Shown here: one piece after another, positions 47,091 through 55,621 of the stretch
How positions within the stretch are numbered: position 1 is the first letter of the stretch
Layout: the number at the start of each line of letters is the position of its first letter
Notes under the pieces: generated by a model
Databases searched by the model: none
What the model saw: only the letters and a program-made list of their open reading frames with translations
What the model was told of the DNA's origin: nothing
Source: CAHJXG01 sp965277495
GTDB taxonomy: Bacteria; Pseudomonadota; Alphaproteobacteria; Acetobacterales; Acetobacteraceae
Assembly: GCA_965277495.1 (NCBI GenBank)
Contig: OZ255824.1
Coordinates: 1,736,001-1,800,000 of the forward strand
Direction: 5' to 3'
Length of the DNA: 64,000 nucleotides
Made by a program: the position numbers and the translations under genes

Positions 47091-47300
47091 AATTGTTCTC
47101 GTGCATAAGGCGGAAATCTATCGAAGTACGGATTAGTATATAAACAGCAACGATTTGGCAATAACTTGCTTCGCCGATGCACCGCCGCGTGCTCCCGCGC
47201 CCAAGGGTTTCCAACTCCCTCAACAACACAAGCTATCTCACAGTCCCGCGCCCGGTCGTGGCCATGCAGTTTCAGAAAGGGCAGCTAGGCCGCGGCGAAC

Positions 47301-47792
47301 CTACTTAGAAAGCGGACTCGGCGTATCAGAGATCAGGGCCTGATACAGCGTGCCCCGCCCTGCTTCGACATTCTGGAACGGCATTGCCACAGGCGTCCGC
47401 AATAGGTCGGCGTCCAACACATTAAATCCATGCGCGTCCATAACCCGCAAAACCTCCCGCACAAGAACCGACGCCGAATTATGCGTCGCGATCGGCCCGC
47501 TCTTGTCCTTACTCACCTCCAACACAGCAACATATGGGCCGACAAGCGAGAACTCAGCCGTCAAGCAGTCGCCATCCCGCCGCACAATATACCGACACGA
47601 AACATCATCATTCAGGTCAGTATCCTCTTCGACGGTAGCCCCAAGCGCTACCAAATCATCCACTACAGCCCGGTAGGGTGGAGATTGGTGGGCAGGCAAC
47701 ACCCAACCATAGCAGGGATCGGCCAGATTACGATAACGCGCAACTAGATCGTGCCGAATACTATTGAGTAAGGTTGTCTCGGCGGCCTGCAT
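47301..47792 (-). CDS. Orphan protein of unknown function
   Basis: A 163-residue soluble, acidic protein (ARYRNLADPCYGWVLPAHQSP, VEEDTDLNDDVSCRYIVRRD, EFSLVGPYVAVLEVSKDKSG). It has no signal, helix or motif I can assign. A clean alternation of strands and helices suggests a real folded protein. Size and isolation would suit an immunity-type protein, but that is a guess. Codon use is less GC-biased than in core genes. Confidence 0.55.
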   Translation of the reverse strand: MQAAETTLLNSIRHDLVARYRNLADPCYGWVLPAHQSPPYRAVVDDLVALGATVEEDTDLNDDVSCRYIVRRDGDCLTAEFSLVGPYVAVLEVSKDKSGPIATHNSASVLVREVLRVMDAHGFNVLDADLLRTPVAMPFQNVEAGRGTLYQALISDTPSPLSK

Positions 47793-47887
47793 CGCTATGC
47801 TTCAACTTCCAATCGGATGTCCATGGATGCGGCCATCGGCACCCTGATGCACCCAAACCCTCGTCTGCGCCCGTCCTGCTTTTGGAT

Positions 47888-47903
47888 GGAGAAGGTGTTC
47901 TCC
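47888..47903 (-). terminator. Hairpin downstream of recR
   Basis: GGAGAA-N4-TTCTCC forms a perfect 6-base stem 48 bases past the recR stop. It has no T-run. It could equally be an operator upstream of the orphan gene. Confidence 0.25.
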
Positions 47904-47950
47904 GCCCCTAGCCATGGTGGTGCTGCCGTCACCATACGCCAGCTCAAACC

Positions 47951-48550
47951 CTAAAAAGCCCGCCGCCCCCGCAACGCCGCCGCCAAAGTCCCATCATCCA
48001 GCACATCCAGCGCCCCGCCAATCGGCACCCCCTGCCCAACCCGGGTAATGCGCGCCGCCCCATCGACCTTCCGCAACCGCTCCGTCAGCCAATGCGCCGT
48101 CGTCGCCCCGTCCACCGTAGCCCCCAGCGCCAGGATCACCTCGCTCACCTCGCCCGCCTCCACCCGGGCCAGCAACGGCGCGACATTCAAATCCTCCGGC
48201 CCAGTCCCGCCCAGCGCCGAAAGCGTACCCCCCAGCACGTGATACAACCCGCGATGCACCGCCGCGCGCTCCAGCGCCCAAAGGTCGCCAACCCCCTCGA
48301 CGACACAGATCAACCCACGGTCCCGCGCCGGGTCGCTGCAAACGCCGCAGGGGTCGCGGCTATCCAAATTGCCGCACAGTCGGCAAGGCCGCACCGCCCG
48401 CGCCGCCTCGGTCAAAGCAGTCGCCAAAGGCAGCATCCGCGCCTCCGGTTGCTGCAGCATCTTCAACGCCGCCCGCCGCGCGCTCCTCGGACCCAAACCC
48501 GGCAGCCGCGCCAGCAAGCCAATCAGCCGCTCGACCTCGGGACCGCCCAC
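47951..48550 (-). CDS. recR: Recombination mediator RecR
   Basis: RecR (199 residues) forms the clamp that helps RecO load RecA at gaps. It has the helix-hairpin-helix (LARLPGLGPRSARRAALKML), a C4 zinc finger (CRLCGNLDSRDPCGVC), the TOPRIM core (ICVVEGVGDLWALERAAVHR, YHVLGGTLSAL) and a Walker-B-like VILALGATVDGATTAHWL. It starts four bases after ybaB. Confidence 0.97.
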   Translation of the reverse strand: MGGPEVERLIGLLARLPGLGPRSARRAALKMLQQPEARMLPLATALTEAARAVRPCRLCGNLDSRDPCGVCSDPARDRGLICVVEGVGDLWALERAAVHRGLYHVLGGTLSALGGTGPEDLNVAPLLARVEAGEVSEVILALGATVDGATTAHWLTERLRKVDGAARITRVGQGVPIGGALDVLDDGTLAAALRGRRAF

Positions 48551-48554
48551 AGCC

Positions 48555-48878
48555 TTAGAACGGCAGCTTCATGCCCTCGGGAAGCTGCAAGCCGCCAGTC
48601 GCCGCCTGCATCTCCTCGGCCATCATCGCCTCGACCTTCAACTTGGCGTCGGCATGGGCGGCCACCACCAAATCCTCCAGCATCTCGGTCTCGTTGGGGT
48701 CCGCAAGCTTCGGGTCGATCTTCAGCCGCTTCAGCGCGCCCTTGCCGGTCAGCGTCACGCTGACCATGCCCGCGCCGGAGACACCCTCGACCTCCATCGC
48801 CTCCATCTTGGCCTGCATCTCCTGCATCTTGGCCTGCATCTGGCTGGCCTGCTTCATCAACCCGGCAAGATTCTTCAT
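48555..48878 (-). CDS. ybaB: YbaB/EbfC nucleoid-associated protein
   Basis: A 107-residue DNA-binding dimer. A Met/Gln-rich N-terminal helix (LAGLMKQASQMQAKMQEMQA) precedes the beta sheet (GMVSVTLTGKGALKRLKID) and a long C-terminal helix. It sits in the conserved dnaX-ybaB-recR order, its ATG overlapping the dnaX stop by four bases. Confidence 0.96.
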   Translation of the reverse strand: MKNLAGLMKQASQMQAKMQEMQAKMEAMEVEGVSGAGMVSVTLTGKGALKRLKIDPKLADPNETEMLEDLVVAAHADAKLKVEAMMAEEMQAATGGLQLPEGMKLPF

Positions 48879-50773
48879 ACGTTCTCCTTAACCGCATCCC
48901 GCGGCACAAAATCCTCGTCATCCGCATCGAGCGGCGCAAACTCCCGGCCGTCACCTTCCTCAAGAGTGACCCCTTCCTCAACCATGGCGCGCCCCTGAAG
49001 CATAGGCGCCTCGTCCACCAGCCCATAGGCGTCGGCCCGGCTATCCGTCACGCTCGCAATCTTGGCGCCGGGAAACGCGTCCAGGATCGCCCGCACCAAC
49101 GGGTGCAGCGCAGCCTCGTCTCGGCGCGCGGTATCGGCCGCCTGTCCCTGGTTCGCCAATGTAGGTTCACCAGCCTCCCGCGACAACGCGATGGTCCAGC
49201 GCGTCCCCGTCACCTCCAGCAACAGCGCAGCGAGCCGAGACGCCAGGTCGCGGGGCGCATCCGGCTCCGGCCGCAGTTCGATCACCGGCGGCGCGAACCG
49301 CACCAGATGCACGGCATGCAGCAACAGCCCATGCAGCACCGGCTCACGTTGTTCCGCCACCAGCATGGCCACGTCCCGAAAACTCGACAGGCGCGGAGTG
49401 GCGTTCGCTGGCTCAGGCGCCGGGTCGTGCGCCGGGAGGCCGTTGGCGACCGCACGGGTCGTGCCTCCATCGAACGGCGGACCACCTGAACCACGCGGCG
49501 GAGGCGTCGGCGCTGCCACGCCCGGCGTCTCCGTCAACCGCCGCACCAGCTCGCCCGGCGGCGGCAGGTCGGCGACGTAGCACAACCGGATCAGCACCAT
49601 CTCCACCGCGGCCCGGCGGTCCGGGGCCTGCTCGACCTCCTGCGCGCCCTTCGACAGCATCTGCCAGGTCCGGCCCAGCACCGGCATCGTCAGGCGGTCG
49701 GCCAAGTCCGCGCCACGGGTGCGCTCCGCCTCCGGCAATTCCGCGCCATCGCGCAGGGCCGGCACGGATTTCAGCCGGGTCAGCGTGTGCGTCAGCCCCA
49801 GCAGGTCCCCCAGCATCAGGCCTAAATCCGCGCCGCGCTCATGCGCCCGATCGGTGATCGCCAGCGCCTGGTCCGGACGCCCGGCCATCACCGCCTCCAT
49901 CAGGTCGAACACCGCCGAACGGTCCGCCAGGCCCAGCATGTCGGCGACGGCCGCGCCATCGATCGGCGCGCCGCCCGCGCCCTGCGCGATTGCCTGGTCC
50001 AACAGCGAAAGCCCGTCCCGCACCGAACCGTCCGCCGCCCGCGCAATCAAGTCCAGCGCGTCCGGCGCGACGGCCACGCCCTCGTTTGCCGCAATCCGCC
50101 CGAACTGCCCGACCAGCTCCGCCACCGACACCCGGCGCAAATCGAACCGCTGGCAACGCGACAGCACCGTCACCGGCACCTTGCGTATCTCGGTCGTGGC
50201 GAAGATGAATTTCACATGCGGCGGCGGCTCCTCCAGCGTCTTCAGCAGCGCGTTGAAGGCGTTGCGCGACAGCATGTGGACCTCGTCCACGATGAACACC
50301 TTGGTGCGCGCCTGCAATGGACGGTAACGTGCGGCGTCGATCACCTCGCGCATGTCGTCGACGCCGGTGCGGCTGGCGGCGTCCATCTCGACCACGTCCG
50401 GGTGCCGGTCGGCGAGGATCGCGACGCAGTTGGGGCACACGCCGCAAGGGTCGGCGGTCGGCCCCCCGGCGCCGTCGGGCCCCACGCAGTTCAAGGCGCG
50501 CGCGATGATGCGGGCCGTCGTCGTTTTACCCACGCCGCGCACCCCGGTCAGCATCCAGGCATGCGCCACCCGGTTCTGCGCGAAGGCGTTGCGCAGTATT
50601 CGCACCATCGCCTCCTGCCCGATCAGGTCGTCGAACGTGGTGGGCCGGTATTTGCGCGCCAGCACCCGATACGGCGTGGCGGCCGGCGCGGGCATTGGCG
50701 CCGCCGGCTCGCCGAACAGCCCGGGGCCGGACGGCAGCGGCTCGGGCAGGGTATCATCCAGAAGGCCAGACAT
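48875..50773 (-). CDS. dnaX: DNA polymerase III subunit tau/gamma
   Basis: The clamp-loader ATPase (632 residues) has the Walker A HAWMLTGVRGVGKTTTARII, zinc-binding CGVCPNC, Walker B VFIVDEVHML and arginine-finger segment TVLSRCQRF. The C-terminal region is Pro/Ala-rich then helical, as in tau. The ATG at 50773 (MSGLLDDTLPEP) is chosen; the long open frame upstream is shadow of the SRP RNA and nudC. I see no slippery heptamer-plus-hairpin for a gamma product. Confidence 0.95.
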   Translation of the reverse strand: MSGLLDDTLPEPLPSGPGLFGEPAAPMPAPAATPYRVLARKYRPTTFDDLIGQEAMVRILRNAFAQNRVAHAWMLTGVRGVGKTTTARIIARALNCVGPDGAGGPTADPCGVCPNCVAILADRHPDVVEMDAASRTGVDDMREVIDAARYRPLQARTKVFIVDEVHMLSRNAFNALLKTLEEPPPHVKFIFATTEIRKVPVTVLSRCQRFDLRRVSVAELVGQFGRIAANEGVAVAPDALDLIARAADGSVRDGLSLLDQAIAQGAGGAPIDGAAVADMLGLADRSAVFDLMEAVMAGRPDQALAITDRAHERGADLGLMLGDLLGLTHTLTRLKSVPALRDGAELPEAERTRGADLADRLTMPVLGRTWQMLSKGAQEVEQAPDRRAAVEMVLIRLCYVADLPPPGELVRRLTETPGVAAPTPPPRGSGGPPFDGGTTRAVANGLPAHDPAPEPANATPRLSSFRDVAMLVAEQREPVLHGLLLHAVHLVRFAPPVIELRPEPDAPRDLASRLAALLLEVTGTRWTIALSREAGEPTLANQGQAADTARRDEAALHPLVRAILDAFPGAKIASVTDSRADAYGLVDEAPMLQGRAMVEEGVTLEEGDGREFAPLDADDEDFVPRDAVKENV

Positions 50774-50809
50774 GCGCCCGGCTCCTGCCGCCGACGGTGA
50801 TAAGGGGGT

Positions 50810-50905
50810 GGGAGGCCGGACAACGACCCGACCGAGAACTCGTTGCGGCTGCTTCCTTCCGGACCTGACCGGGTTGGCGAGGCGCCCGTCCGCCGCCGAC
50901 CTCCC
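50810..50905 (-). ncRNA. ffs: Signal recognition particle RNA (4.5S, small bacterial type)
   Basis: The minus strand carries the invariant SRP domain IV core GGTCAGGTCCGGAAGGAAGC, complementary to 50847-50866. Ends pair: GGGAGG at the 5' side with CCTCCC at the 3' side, closing one long hairpin of about 96 bases. It lies directly upstream of dnaX on the same strand, a frequent arrangement. A TATAGG box at 50912-50917 is seven bases from the predicted 5' end. Confidence 0.9.
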
Positions 50906-50911
50906 GCTCAA

Positions 50912-50942
50912 CCTATACCACGGCTCCCAGGGGTTGGCACAA
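50912..50942 (-). promoter_or_regulatory. Likely promoter of the SRP RNA
   Basis: On the minus strand TATAGG (50912-50917) gives a start at 50905, the paired 5' end of the RNA. TTGTGC (50937-50942) may be the -35, though the 19-base spacer is long. Confidence 0.4.
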
Positions 50943-50971
50943 GCCCGGCTGCGTGCGAAATGCGGGGGTGT

Positions 50972-51898
50972 ATGACAGTGATCATTGCCAGCCGCCCAAA
51001 CGTCTACACCGGCAACCCGCTGGACCGCGCCGACGGGCGCCGCACCGACGAGGCCTGGATCGAGCAGCGCCGGGCCGACCCGTCCAGCCTTTGGGTCCCA
51101 GTCTGGCGCGCCCGCACCCTGTTCCGCGGCCTGGACGAGGCCAAGCCGCAGGCCGTGCTGCTGACCGGCGAGGCCGCCACGGCCCTGCGCATGACCGGCG
51201 GCCCCTGGGCGTTCCTCGGCCTGCAGGGCAACACGGCGGTCTTTGCCGTGGACGTCAGTGCCGTCGACGACCCGCTGCCCTTGCTGCCGGACGGCGTCGC
51301 ACGGTTCGAGGACCTGCGCATGATCGGCCCCGGCCTTGCGCCCGACGAGGCCGCCATCCTCGCCCATGCCCGCGGCCTGATGCACTGGCGCGGCCGACAC
51401 GGCTTCTGCGGCGTATGCGGCGGCACATGCGAGCCGCGCAGCGCCGGGCACGCGATGGCCTGCACGGTGTGCAAGGCGCAGCACTTCCCCCGCACCGACC
51501 CGGCCGTCATCATGCTGGTTCACCGTGGCGGCCGCGTGCTGCTGGGCCACTCGCAGCGGTTCCCCAAAACCACGATGTATTCGACCCTGGCCGGCTTCGT
51601 GGAACCCGGCGAAAGCCTCGAAGAGGCCGTCGCCCGCGAGGTGTTCGAGGAAAGCGCCATACGCGTCGGCAACGTGCGCTACCACAGCAGCCAACCCTGG
51701 CCGTTCCCCTCCAGCATCATGCTTGGCTTCTACGCCGAGGGCCTGACGGAGGAGATCACCATCGACCCCAACGAACTGCGCGACGCCCGCTGGTTCTCCC
51801 GCGCCGAGCTGCATGACCCCGAGGCGCACGGCTTTAACCTGCCGCGCCGCGACAGCATCGCCCGCCGCCTGATCGAGGACTGGATGGCGCACGCATGA
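50972..51898 (+). CDS. nudC: NAD+ diphosphatase / NAD-cap RNA hydrolase
   Basis: NudC (308 residues) cleaves NADH and removes NAD caps from RNA. It has the C4 zinc ribbon (CGVCGGTC and CTVC), the Nudix box (GFVEPGESLEEAVAREVFEE) and the NudC-specific SQPWPFPSS. The ATG at 50972 lies beyond the SRP RNA promoter, on the opposite strand. The stop overlaps the next gene by four bases. Confidence 0.95.
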   Translation: MTVIIASRPNVYTGNPLDRADGRRTDEAWIEQRRADPSSLWVPVWRARTLFRGLDEAKPQAVLLTGEAATALRMTGGPWAFLGLQGNTAVFAVDVSAVDDPLPLLPDGVARFEDLRMIGPGLAPDEAAILAHARGLMHWRGRHGFCGVCGGTCEPRSAGHAMACTVCKAQHFPRTDPAVIMLVHRGGRVLLGHSQRFPKTTMYSTLAGFVEPGESLEEAVAREVFEESAIRVGNVRYHSSQPWPFPSSIMLGFYAEGLTEEITIDPNELRDARWFSRAELHDPEAHGFNLPRRDSIARRLIEDWMAHA

Positions 51899-52155
51899 CG
51901 CGCGCGGTGCTGATGCTCCTGTTGCTCGCCGGCTGCGGCGCGGCGGGGAGCCCGGATGAGCGCGCCTGCGACCGCCAGGCCTACGAGGATCCGGCCGTCA
52001 AGGAACTGATCCTCAAAGGCGTGAGCAACCCGTATTTCCAGAACAATAGCCAGGAGGAGCTGAGCAATGCCAAGCAGCGCGCCCGCCTGGTCTGCCTGCG
52101 CAGCCGGGGCCTGGCGCCCGCGGGCGGCGTCGAACGGCAACGCCCGCGGACATGA
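51895..52155 (+). CDS. Small putative lipoprotein
   Basis: An 86-residue protein with a short signal and lipobox (VLMLLLLAGC, Cys14), so likely lipid-anchored in the envelope. The mature part (ACDRQAYEDPAVKELILKGVS, NNSQEELSNAKQRARLVCLRS) has two Cys that may pair. It is coupled to nudC and to the next gene by 4-base overlaps. Function is unknown. Confidence 0.7.
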   Translation: MTRAVLMLLLLAGCGAAGSPDERACDRQAYEDPAVKELILKGVSNPYFQNNSQEELSNAKQRARLVCLRSRGLAPAGGVERQRPRT

Positions 52156-52595
52156 TCGGAGCGCGAGCCTTGGACACGATACGCATCACCTCCGGCGCAT
52201 TTGCCTTCGCCGCCCGGTTCGAAGAGGCGTCCGCCCCCCAGACCTGCGCCCGCTTCCGTGCCCTGCTGCCCTATCGCCAGCGCATCATCCATGTGCGCTG
52301 GAGCGGCGAGGCGTGCTGGATTCCGCTCGGCGACCTCGACACCGGGTTGCCGTACGAGAACGCGACCAGCTACCCGGCGCCGGGCCAAATCCTGCTGCAC
52401 GCCGGCGGCGTCAGCGAGACCGAGATCCTGATCAGCTACGGCCCCTGCTGCTTTTCCAGCAAAGCCGGCCAGCTCGCGGGCAACCACTTCCTGACCATTA
52501 CCGAGGGGTTGGCGGACCTGGCGACGCTGGGGCGAAAGACGCTTTGGGACGGCGCGCAGGACATCGTGTTCGAGGATGCCGGGTCGACGGCGTAG
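52152..52595 (+). CDS. DUF3830 family protein (cyclophilin-like fold)
   Basis: A 147-residue protein resembling the DUF3830 family: ARFEEASAPQTCARFRALLP, IIHVRWSGEACWIPLGD, YENATSYPAPGQILLHAGG, KAGQLAGNHFLTITEG. The fold is related to small cyclophilin-like barrels and no enzymatic role is established. It may be part of the nudC-lipoprotein unit. A start at the ATG in the overlap (52152) or a few codons later both fit. Confidence 0.75.
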   Translation: MIGARALDTIRITSGAFAFAARFEEASAPQTCARFRALLPYRQRIIHVRWSGEACWIPLGDLDTGLPYENATSYPAPGQILLHAGGVSETEILISYGPCCFSSKAGQLAGNHFLTITEGLADLATLGRKTLWDGAQDIVFEDAGSTA

Positions 52596-52874
52596 CTATC
52601 CGTCGCCGTAGTAGAAGCGGCACGCGATGATCTCGATCCGCCGATCGACGCTCGCCATGCCGGCAATGCGATATAAGAGGCGGTGTTCCCCGATGATGCG
52701 GCGCGACCACCAGCCCGCAAGGGCACCCTTCAAAGGCTCCGGTTTTCCCAGGCCGGCAAACAATCGCCGGCGCGCATCCTCGATAAGGACGTTCACCCTG
52801 GCAAGCATGTCCTGATTGTTTTCAACCCAGTGCTGGTAGTCTTCCCAACCATCTTCAGTGAAGTGGATCTTCAC
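52596..52874 (-). CDS. YoeB-like toxin with His-to-Tyr change at the catalytic end
   Basis: A 92-residue YoeB/Txe-type ribosome-dependent endoribonuclease. GKPEPLKGALAGWWSRRI and EHRLLYRI keep Glu46 and Arg65 of E. coli YoeB. The family ends ACRYHY, with His83 and Tyr84 catalytic. Here the end is ACRFYYGDG, so the His is Tyr88. It may be weak or inactive, or use a different base. It overlaps the antitoxin by four bases. Confidence 0.88.
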   Translation of the reverse strand: MKIHFTEDGWEDYQHWVENNQDMLARVNVLIEDARRRLFAGLGKPEPLKGALAGWWSRRIIGEHRLLYRIAGMASVDRRIEIIACRFYYGDG

Positions 52875-53146
52875 GCCTCGGTGGTGGCCTTTGCTGCAAC
52901 GAGATCACGCTCCTTCGCCGCCCCGGCATCGGCAGAGCGGATGGACCGAAGCAGGCGCTTGGCATTGGCCGGGCTACGCAGAAGGTGGACCGTCTCTTGC
53001 CAACCTTCGTACTCCGCCTCGGACAGGATGACCACGTTTCCCTTGCCCGCCTGCCGGGTCACCAGGATCGGCGCCTGGTTCTCCACGGCCTCATCCATAT
53101 AGCGGGCCAGGTTCTGCCGCAGGTCGGTGTAGGATACTTGGCCCAT
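52871..53146 (-). CDS. YefM/Phd-type antitoxin
   Basis: A 91-residue antitoxin: the N-terminal DNA-binding half (VSYTDLRQNLARYMDEAVEN, ILVTRQAGKGNVVILSEAEY) and a disordered C-terminal tail that would bind the toxin. GGGGG before the ATG at 53146 is the ribosome site. It probably represses its own operon through the dyad at 53165-53180. Confidence 0.9.
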   Translation of the reverse strand: MGQVSYTDLRQNLARYMDEAVENQAPILVTRQAGKGNVVILSEAEYEGWQETVHLLRSPANAKRLLRSIRSADAGAAKERDLVAAKATTEA

Positions 53147-53164
53147 GATATTACCCCCTCGTTC

Positions 53165-53200
53165 GTACAGGAAGTTGTACTTAGTCCATACAATTGTCAA
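53165..53200 (-). promoter_or_regulatory. Promoter and operator of the YefM-YoeB-like pair
   Basis: On the minus strand a perfect -35 TTGACA (53195-53200) is followed after 15 bases by TACAAC (53174-53179) as a possible -10. GTACA-N6-TGTAC (53165-53180) overlaps the -10. YefM operators contain TGTACA-type palindromes, so autorepression is likely. Confidence 0.55.
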
Positions 53201-53244
53201 GGAAGTTTAGCCTCAAGCTTACGCCGACGAACGAAATGCTGTTC

Positions 53245-54909
53245 TCACCTCTGCGCATCTTCCCAGCCCTCCGCCGCAAAGACGGCTACGTTGGAGGCCG
53301 CCAGCGCCGGACGGCCGCGGATATGGTCGGACGCCTTTTCGCCGAGCATGATGGTCGGCGCGTTCAGGTTGCCGGTCGTGACCGAGGGCATGATGGACGA
53401 GTCGACCACGCGCAACGCTTCGAGACCGATCACCCGGGCCTCCGCGTCGACCACCGCCAGCGGATCGTCCGCGGCGCCCATCCGGCAGGTGCCGGCGGGA
53501 TGGTAGGCGCTCTCGGCCCGGTCCCGCACGAAGGCGTCGATGGCGGCGTCGCTCGCGATATCGGCCCCGGGCTGCAATTCCTTGCCGCGATAAGGGTCGA
53601 ACGCCGCCTGCGCAAAGATCTCGCGGGTCAGGCGCACGCAGGCGCGCATCTCGGTCCAGTCGTCCCGGTGGCTCATGTAGTTGAAGCGGATGCGCGGCTT
53701 GTCCGCCGGGTCTGCGGAGCGCAGCCGGACCCAGCCGCGGCTTTTGGAGCGCATGGGTCCGACATGCGCCTGGAACCCGTGGCCGCTCGCCAGCGACTTG
53801 CCGTCGTAGGACACCGCCAGCGGCAGGAAATGATACTGGATATCGGGATAGGCGACCCCGGCGCGGCTGCGGATGAAGCCGCAGCTTTCGAAGTGGTTGG
53901 TCGCGCCCAGCCCGTCATGGCGCAGCAGCCATCGCACGCCGATCATCGCCTTCGCGAGCCGGCGCGTCGAGGAATACAGCGTGATCGGCTGCAGGCTCTC
54001 GATCTGAAAATAGAACTCTAAATGGTCCTGCAGGTTCTCGCCCACGCCCGGCAGGTGGTGCACCGGTGCGATGCCGTGCGCGCGCAATTCGTCGGCGGGT
54101 CCGACGCCCGACAGCATCAACAATTGCGGCGAGTTGATCGGGCCGCCTGAGAGAATGACCTCCCGCCGGGCCAGCGCCAGCTTCTCCGCCCCGTTGTGCC
54201 GGTAGCGCACCCCGGCCGCGCGCCGGCCCTCGAACTGGACCGCGGTGGCCAGCGCGTGGGTGACGACCGCAAGGTTGCGCCGCTGCAGCGCCGGTTTCAG
54301 ATAGGCGCTGGCCGCGCTCCAGCGCCGACCGTCGCGCACCGTCATGTCCATACGCCCGAAGCCCTCTTGGCGGAAGCCGTTGATGTCGGCGGTCTCGGCA
54401 TATCCCGCCTGCACCGCCGCCTCGATCCAGGCGCGATACAGCGGATTTTCCAGCGCGCCATATCGCGTGTGCAGCGGGCCGTCCGCTCCGCGATAGGCAT
54501 CGCCGCCTTCCTGCCGCTGCTCGGCCCGGCGGAAATACGGCAGCACATGGCGATAACCCCAGCCCTGCGCGCCCGCCGCCTCCCATCCGTCGAAGTCGGC
54601 CGGGTTGCCGCGGACATAGACCAGCCCGTTGATCGACGACGAGCCGCCGAGCACCTTGCCGCGCGGGCAGTTCATCCGCCGCCCGCCCAATCCCGGCTCC
54701 GGCTCGGTCTCATACGACCAGTTATAGCGCGGCATGTTCATTGGGATCGACAGCGCGCTGGGCATCTGGATCAGCATCGAGGCGTCGGAACCGCCGTATT
54801 CGAGCACCAGCACCGTGCTGCGTCCGTCCTCGGTCAGCCGGTCCGCCAGCACGCACCCGGCCGACCCGGCGCCGACGATGACGTAGTCGAAGGTGTCTCC
54901 AACCGTGCT
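53245..54909 (-). CDS. GMC-family FAD oxidoreductase, choline dehydrogenase-like
   Basis: A flavoprotein of about 554 residues oxidising an alcohol. The N-terminal FAD fold is FDYVIVGAGSAGCVLADRL. The GMC signatures are GKVLGGSSSINGLVYVRG and SGGPINSPQLLMLSGVGP. The catalytic His lies in SAYHPAGTCRMG. Similarity to BetA is strong, but no betaine aldehyde dehydrogenase or BetI is adjacent, so choline is not assured. GTG at 54909 is preferred; the frame opens at 54951. Confidence 0.9.
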   Translation of the reverse strand, partial: STVGDTFDYVIVGAGSAGCVLADRLTEDGRSTVLVLEYGGSDASMLIQMPSALSIPMNMPRYNWSYETEPEPGLGGRRMNCPRGKVLGGSSSINGLVYVRGNPADFDGWEAAGAQGWGYRHVLPYFRRAEQRQEGGDAYRGADGPLHTRYGALENPLYRAWIEAAVQAGYAETADINGFRQEGFGRMDMTVRDGRRWSAASAYLKPALQRRNLAVVTHALATAVQFEGRRAAGVRYRHNGAEKLALARREVILSGGPINSPQLLMLSGVGPADELRAHGIAPVHHLPGVGENLQDHLEFYFQIESLQPITLYSSTRRLAKAMIGVRWLLRHDGLGATNHFESCGFIRSRAGVAYPDIQYHFLPLAVSYDGKSLASGHGFQAHVGPMRSKSRGWVRLRSADPADKPRIRFNYMSHRDDWTEMRACVRLTREIFAQAAFDPYRGKELQPGADIASDAAIDAFVRDRAESAYHPAGTCRMGAADDPLAVVDAEARVIGLEALRVVDSSIMPSVTTGNLNAPTIMLGEKASDHIRGRPALAASNVAVFAAEGWEDAQR

Positions 54910-55002
54910 CACTGCCTGGGCAAGGCGACCAACACGCCCAACGCCGATCACGCCCCCGCGCTTAAGACCGCTGATCGACTCACGGCAGGAGAGGCATCGA
55001 TA

Positions 55003-55587
55003 TCAGCTTTCCGGCTCCTGCTGCGCAAACGTGGCAAGAAGGTAGATTTCGGCCAGCGGGATCGAGAGCCCCATGCTTTCCAGGTGCAGGATCGCCTCTG
55101 CGCCGCCTAGGGCCTCAAAAGTCCAGGCTCCCTCGGTAGAAAGCCGATAGACATGAACGGCATAATCCTCCTGGAACAGCTCCACGATTTCCCGCATGCC
55201 TTCAACGGCCTGCATATGCTGCCGCTTTAGGTCCCGACCGCGCACATCCCGGATTTCGGACGGGGAAACGACCTCAAACGACACCTTGGGATGTTCGCCG
55301 CAACGAATGACGAGATCAGGGATCCGAGCCGTATTCCGCTGCGCAGAGCGTGGCGTTGCGGCACTTCCAGTCTCAGGCCGACAACCGCGCGGCATCGCCT
55401 TCATCCGGTTTACGAGCGCACCACCCAGGCCCGTCAGGATGGCGCCATGCTCCGGAGAGGGCGCAGCATGCGCCAGAATTCGGCCGTCAACGAGTTCGTA
55501 GCGCCAAGCATCACCGAAATCATGCTGGTCCTGGACGACGAACTCGTCCGCAGTCCATATCTTCTTAAAGTTTAGCGCAGCCGTCAT
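55003..55587 (-). CDS. Uma2-family (DUF820) putative nuclease
   Basis: A 194-residue PD-(D/E)XK-like protein with the Uma2 pattern YELVDGRI, ARIPDLVIRCG and SFEVVSPSE. These proteins are abundant in cyanobacteria and scattered elsewhere, and their role is unproven. It stands alone between metabolic genes. Confidence 0.85.
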   Translation of the reverse strand: MTAALNFKKIWTADEFVVQDQHDFGDAWRYELVDGRILAHAAPSPEHGAILTGLGGALVNRMKAMPRGCRPETGSAATPRSAQRNTARIPDLVIRCGEHPKVSFEVVSPSEIRDVRGRDLKRQHMQAVEGMREIVELFQEDYAVHVYRLSTEGAWTFEALGGAEAILHLESMGLSIPLAEIYLLATFAQQEPES

Positions 55588-55621
55588 GCCACTATCCTTC
55601 TGCCCCGCGCTTCACACCCAG

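Noticed and set aside
46263..47792. Declaring HNH plus orphan a defence system
   Set aside because: There is a 210-base gap, no shared operon and no known partner fold. It is kept only as a low-level finding.
48875..50773. Programmed frameshift for a gamma form of DnaX
   Set aside because: No slippery heptamer followed by a hairpin was found.
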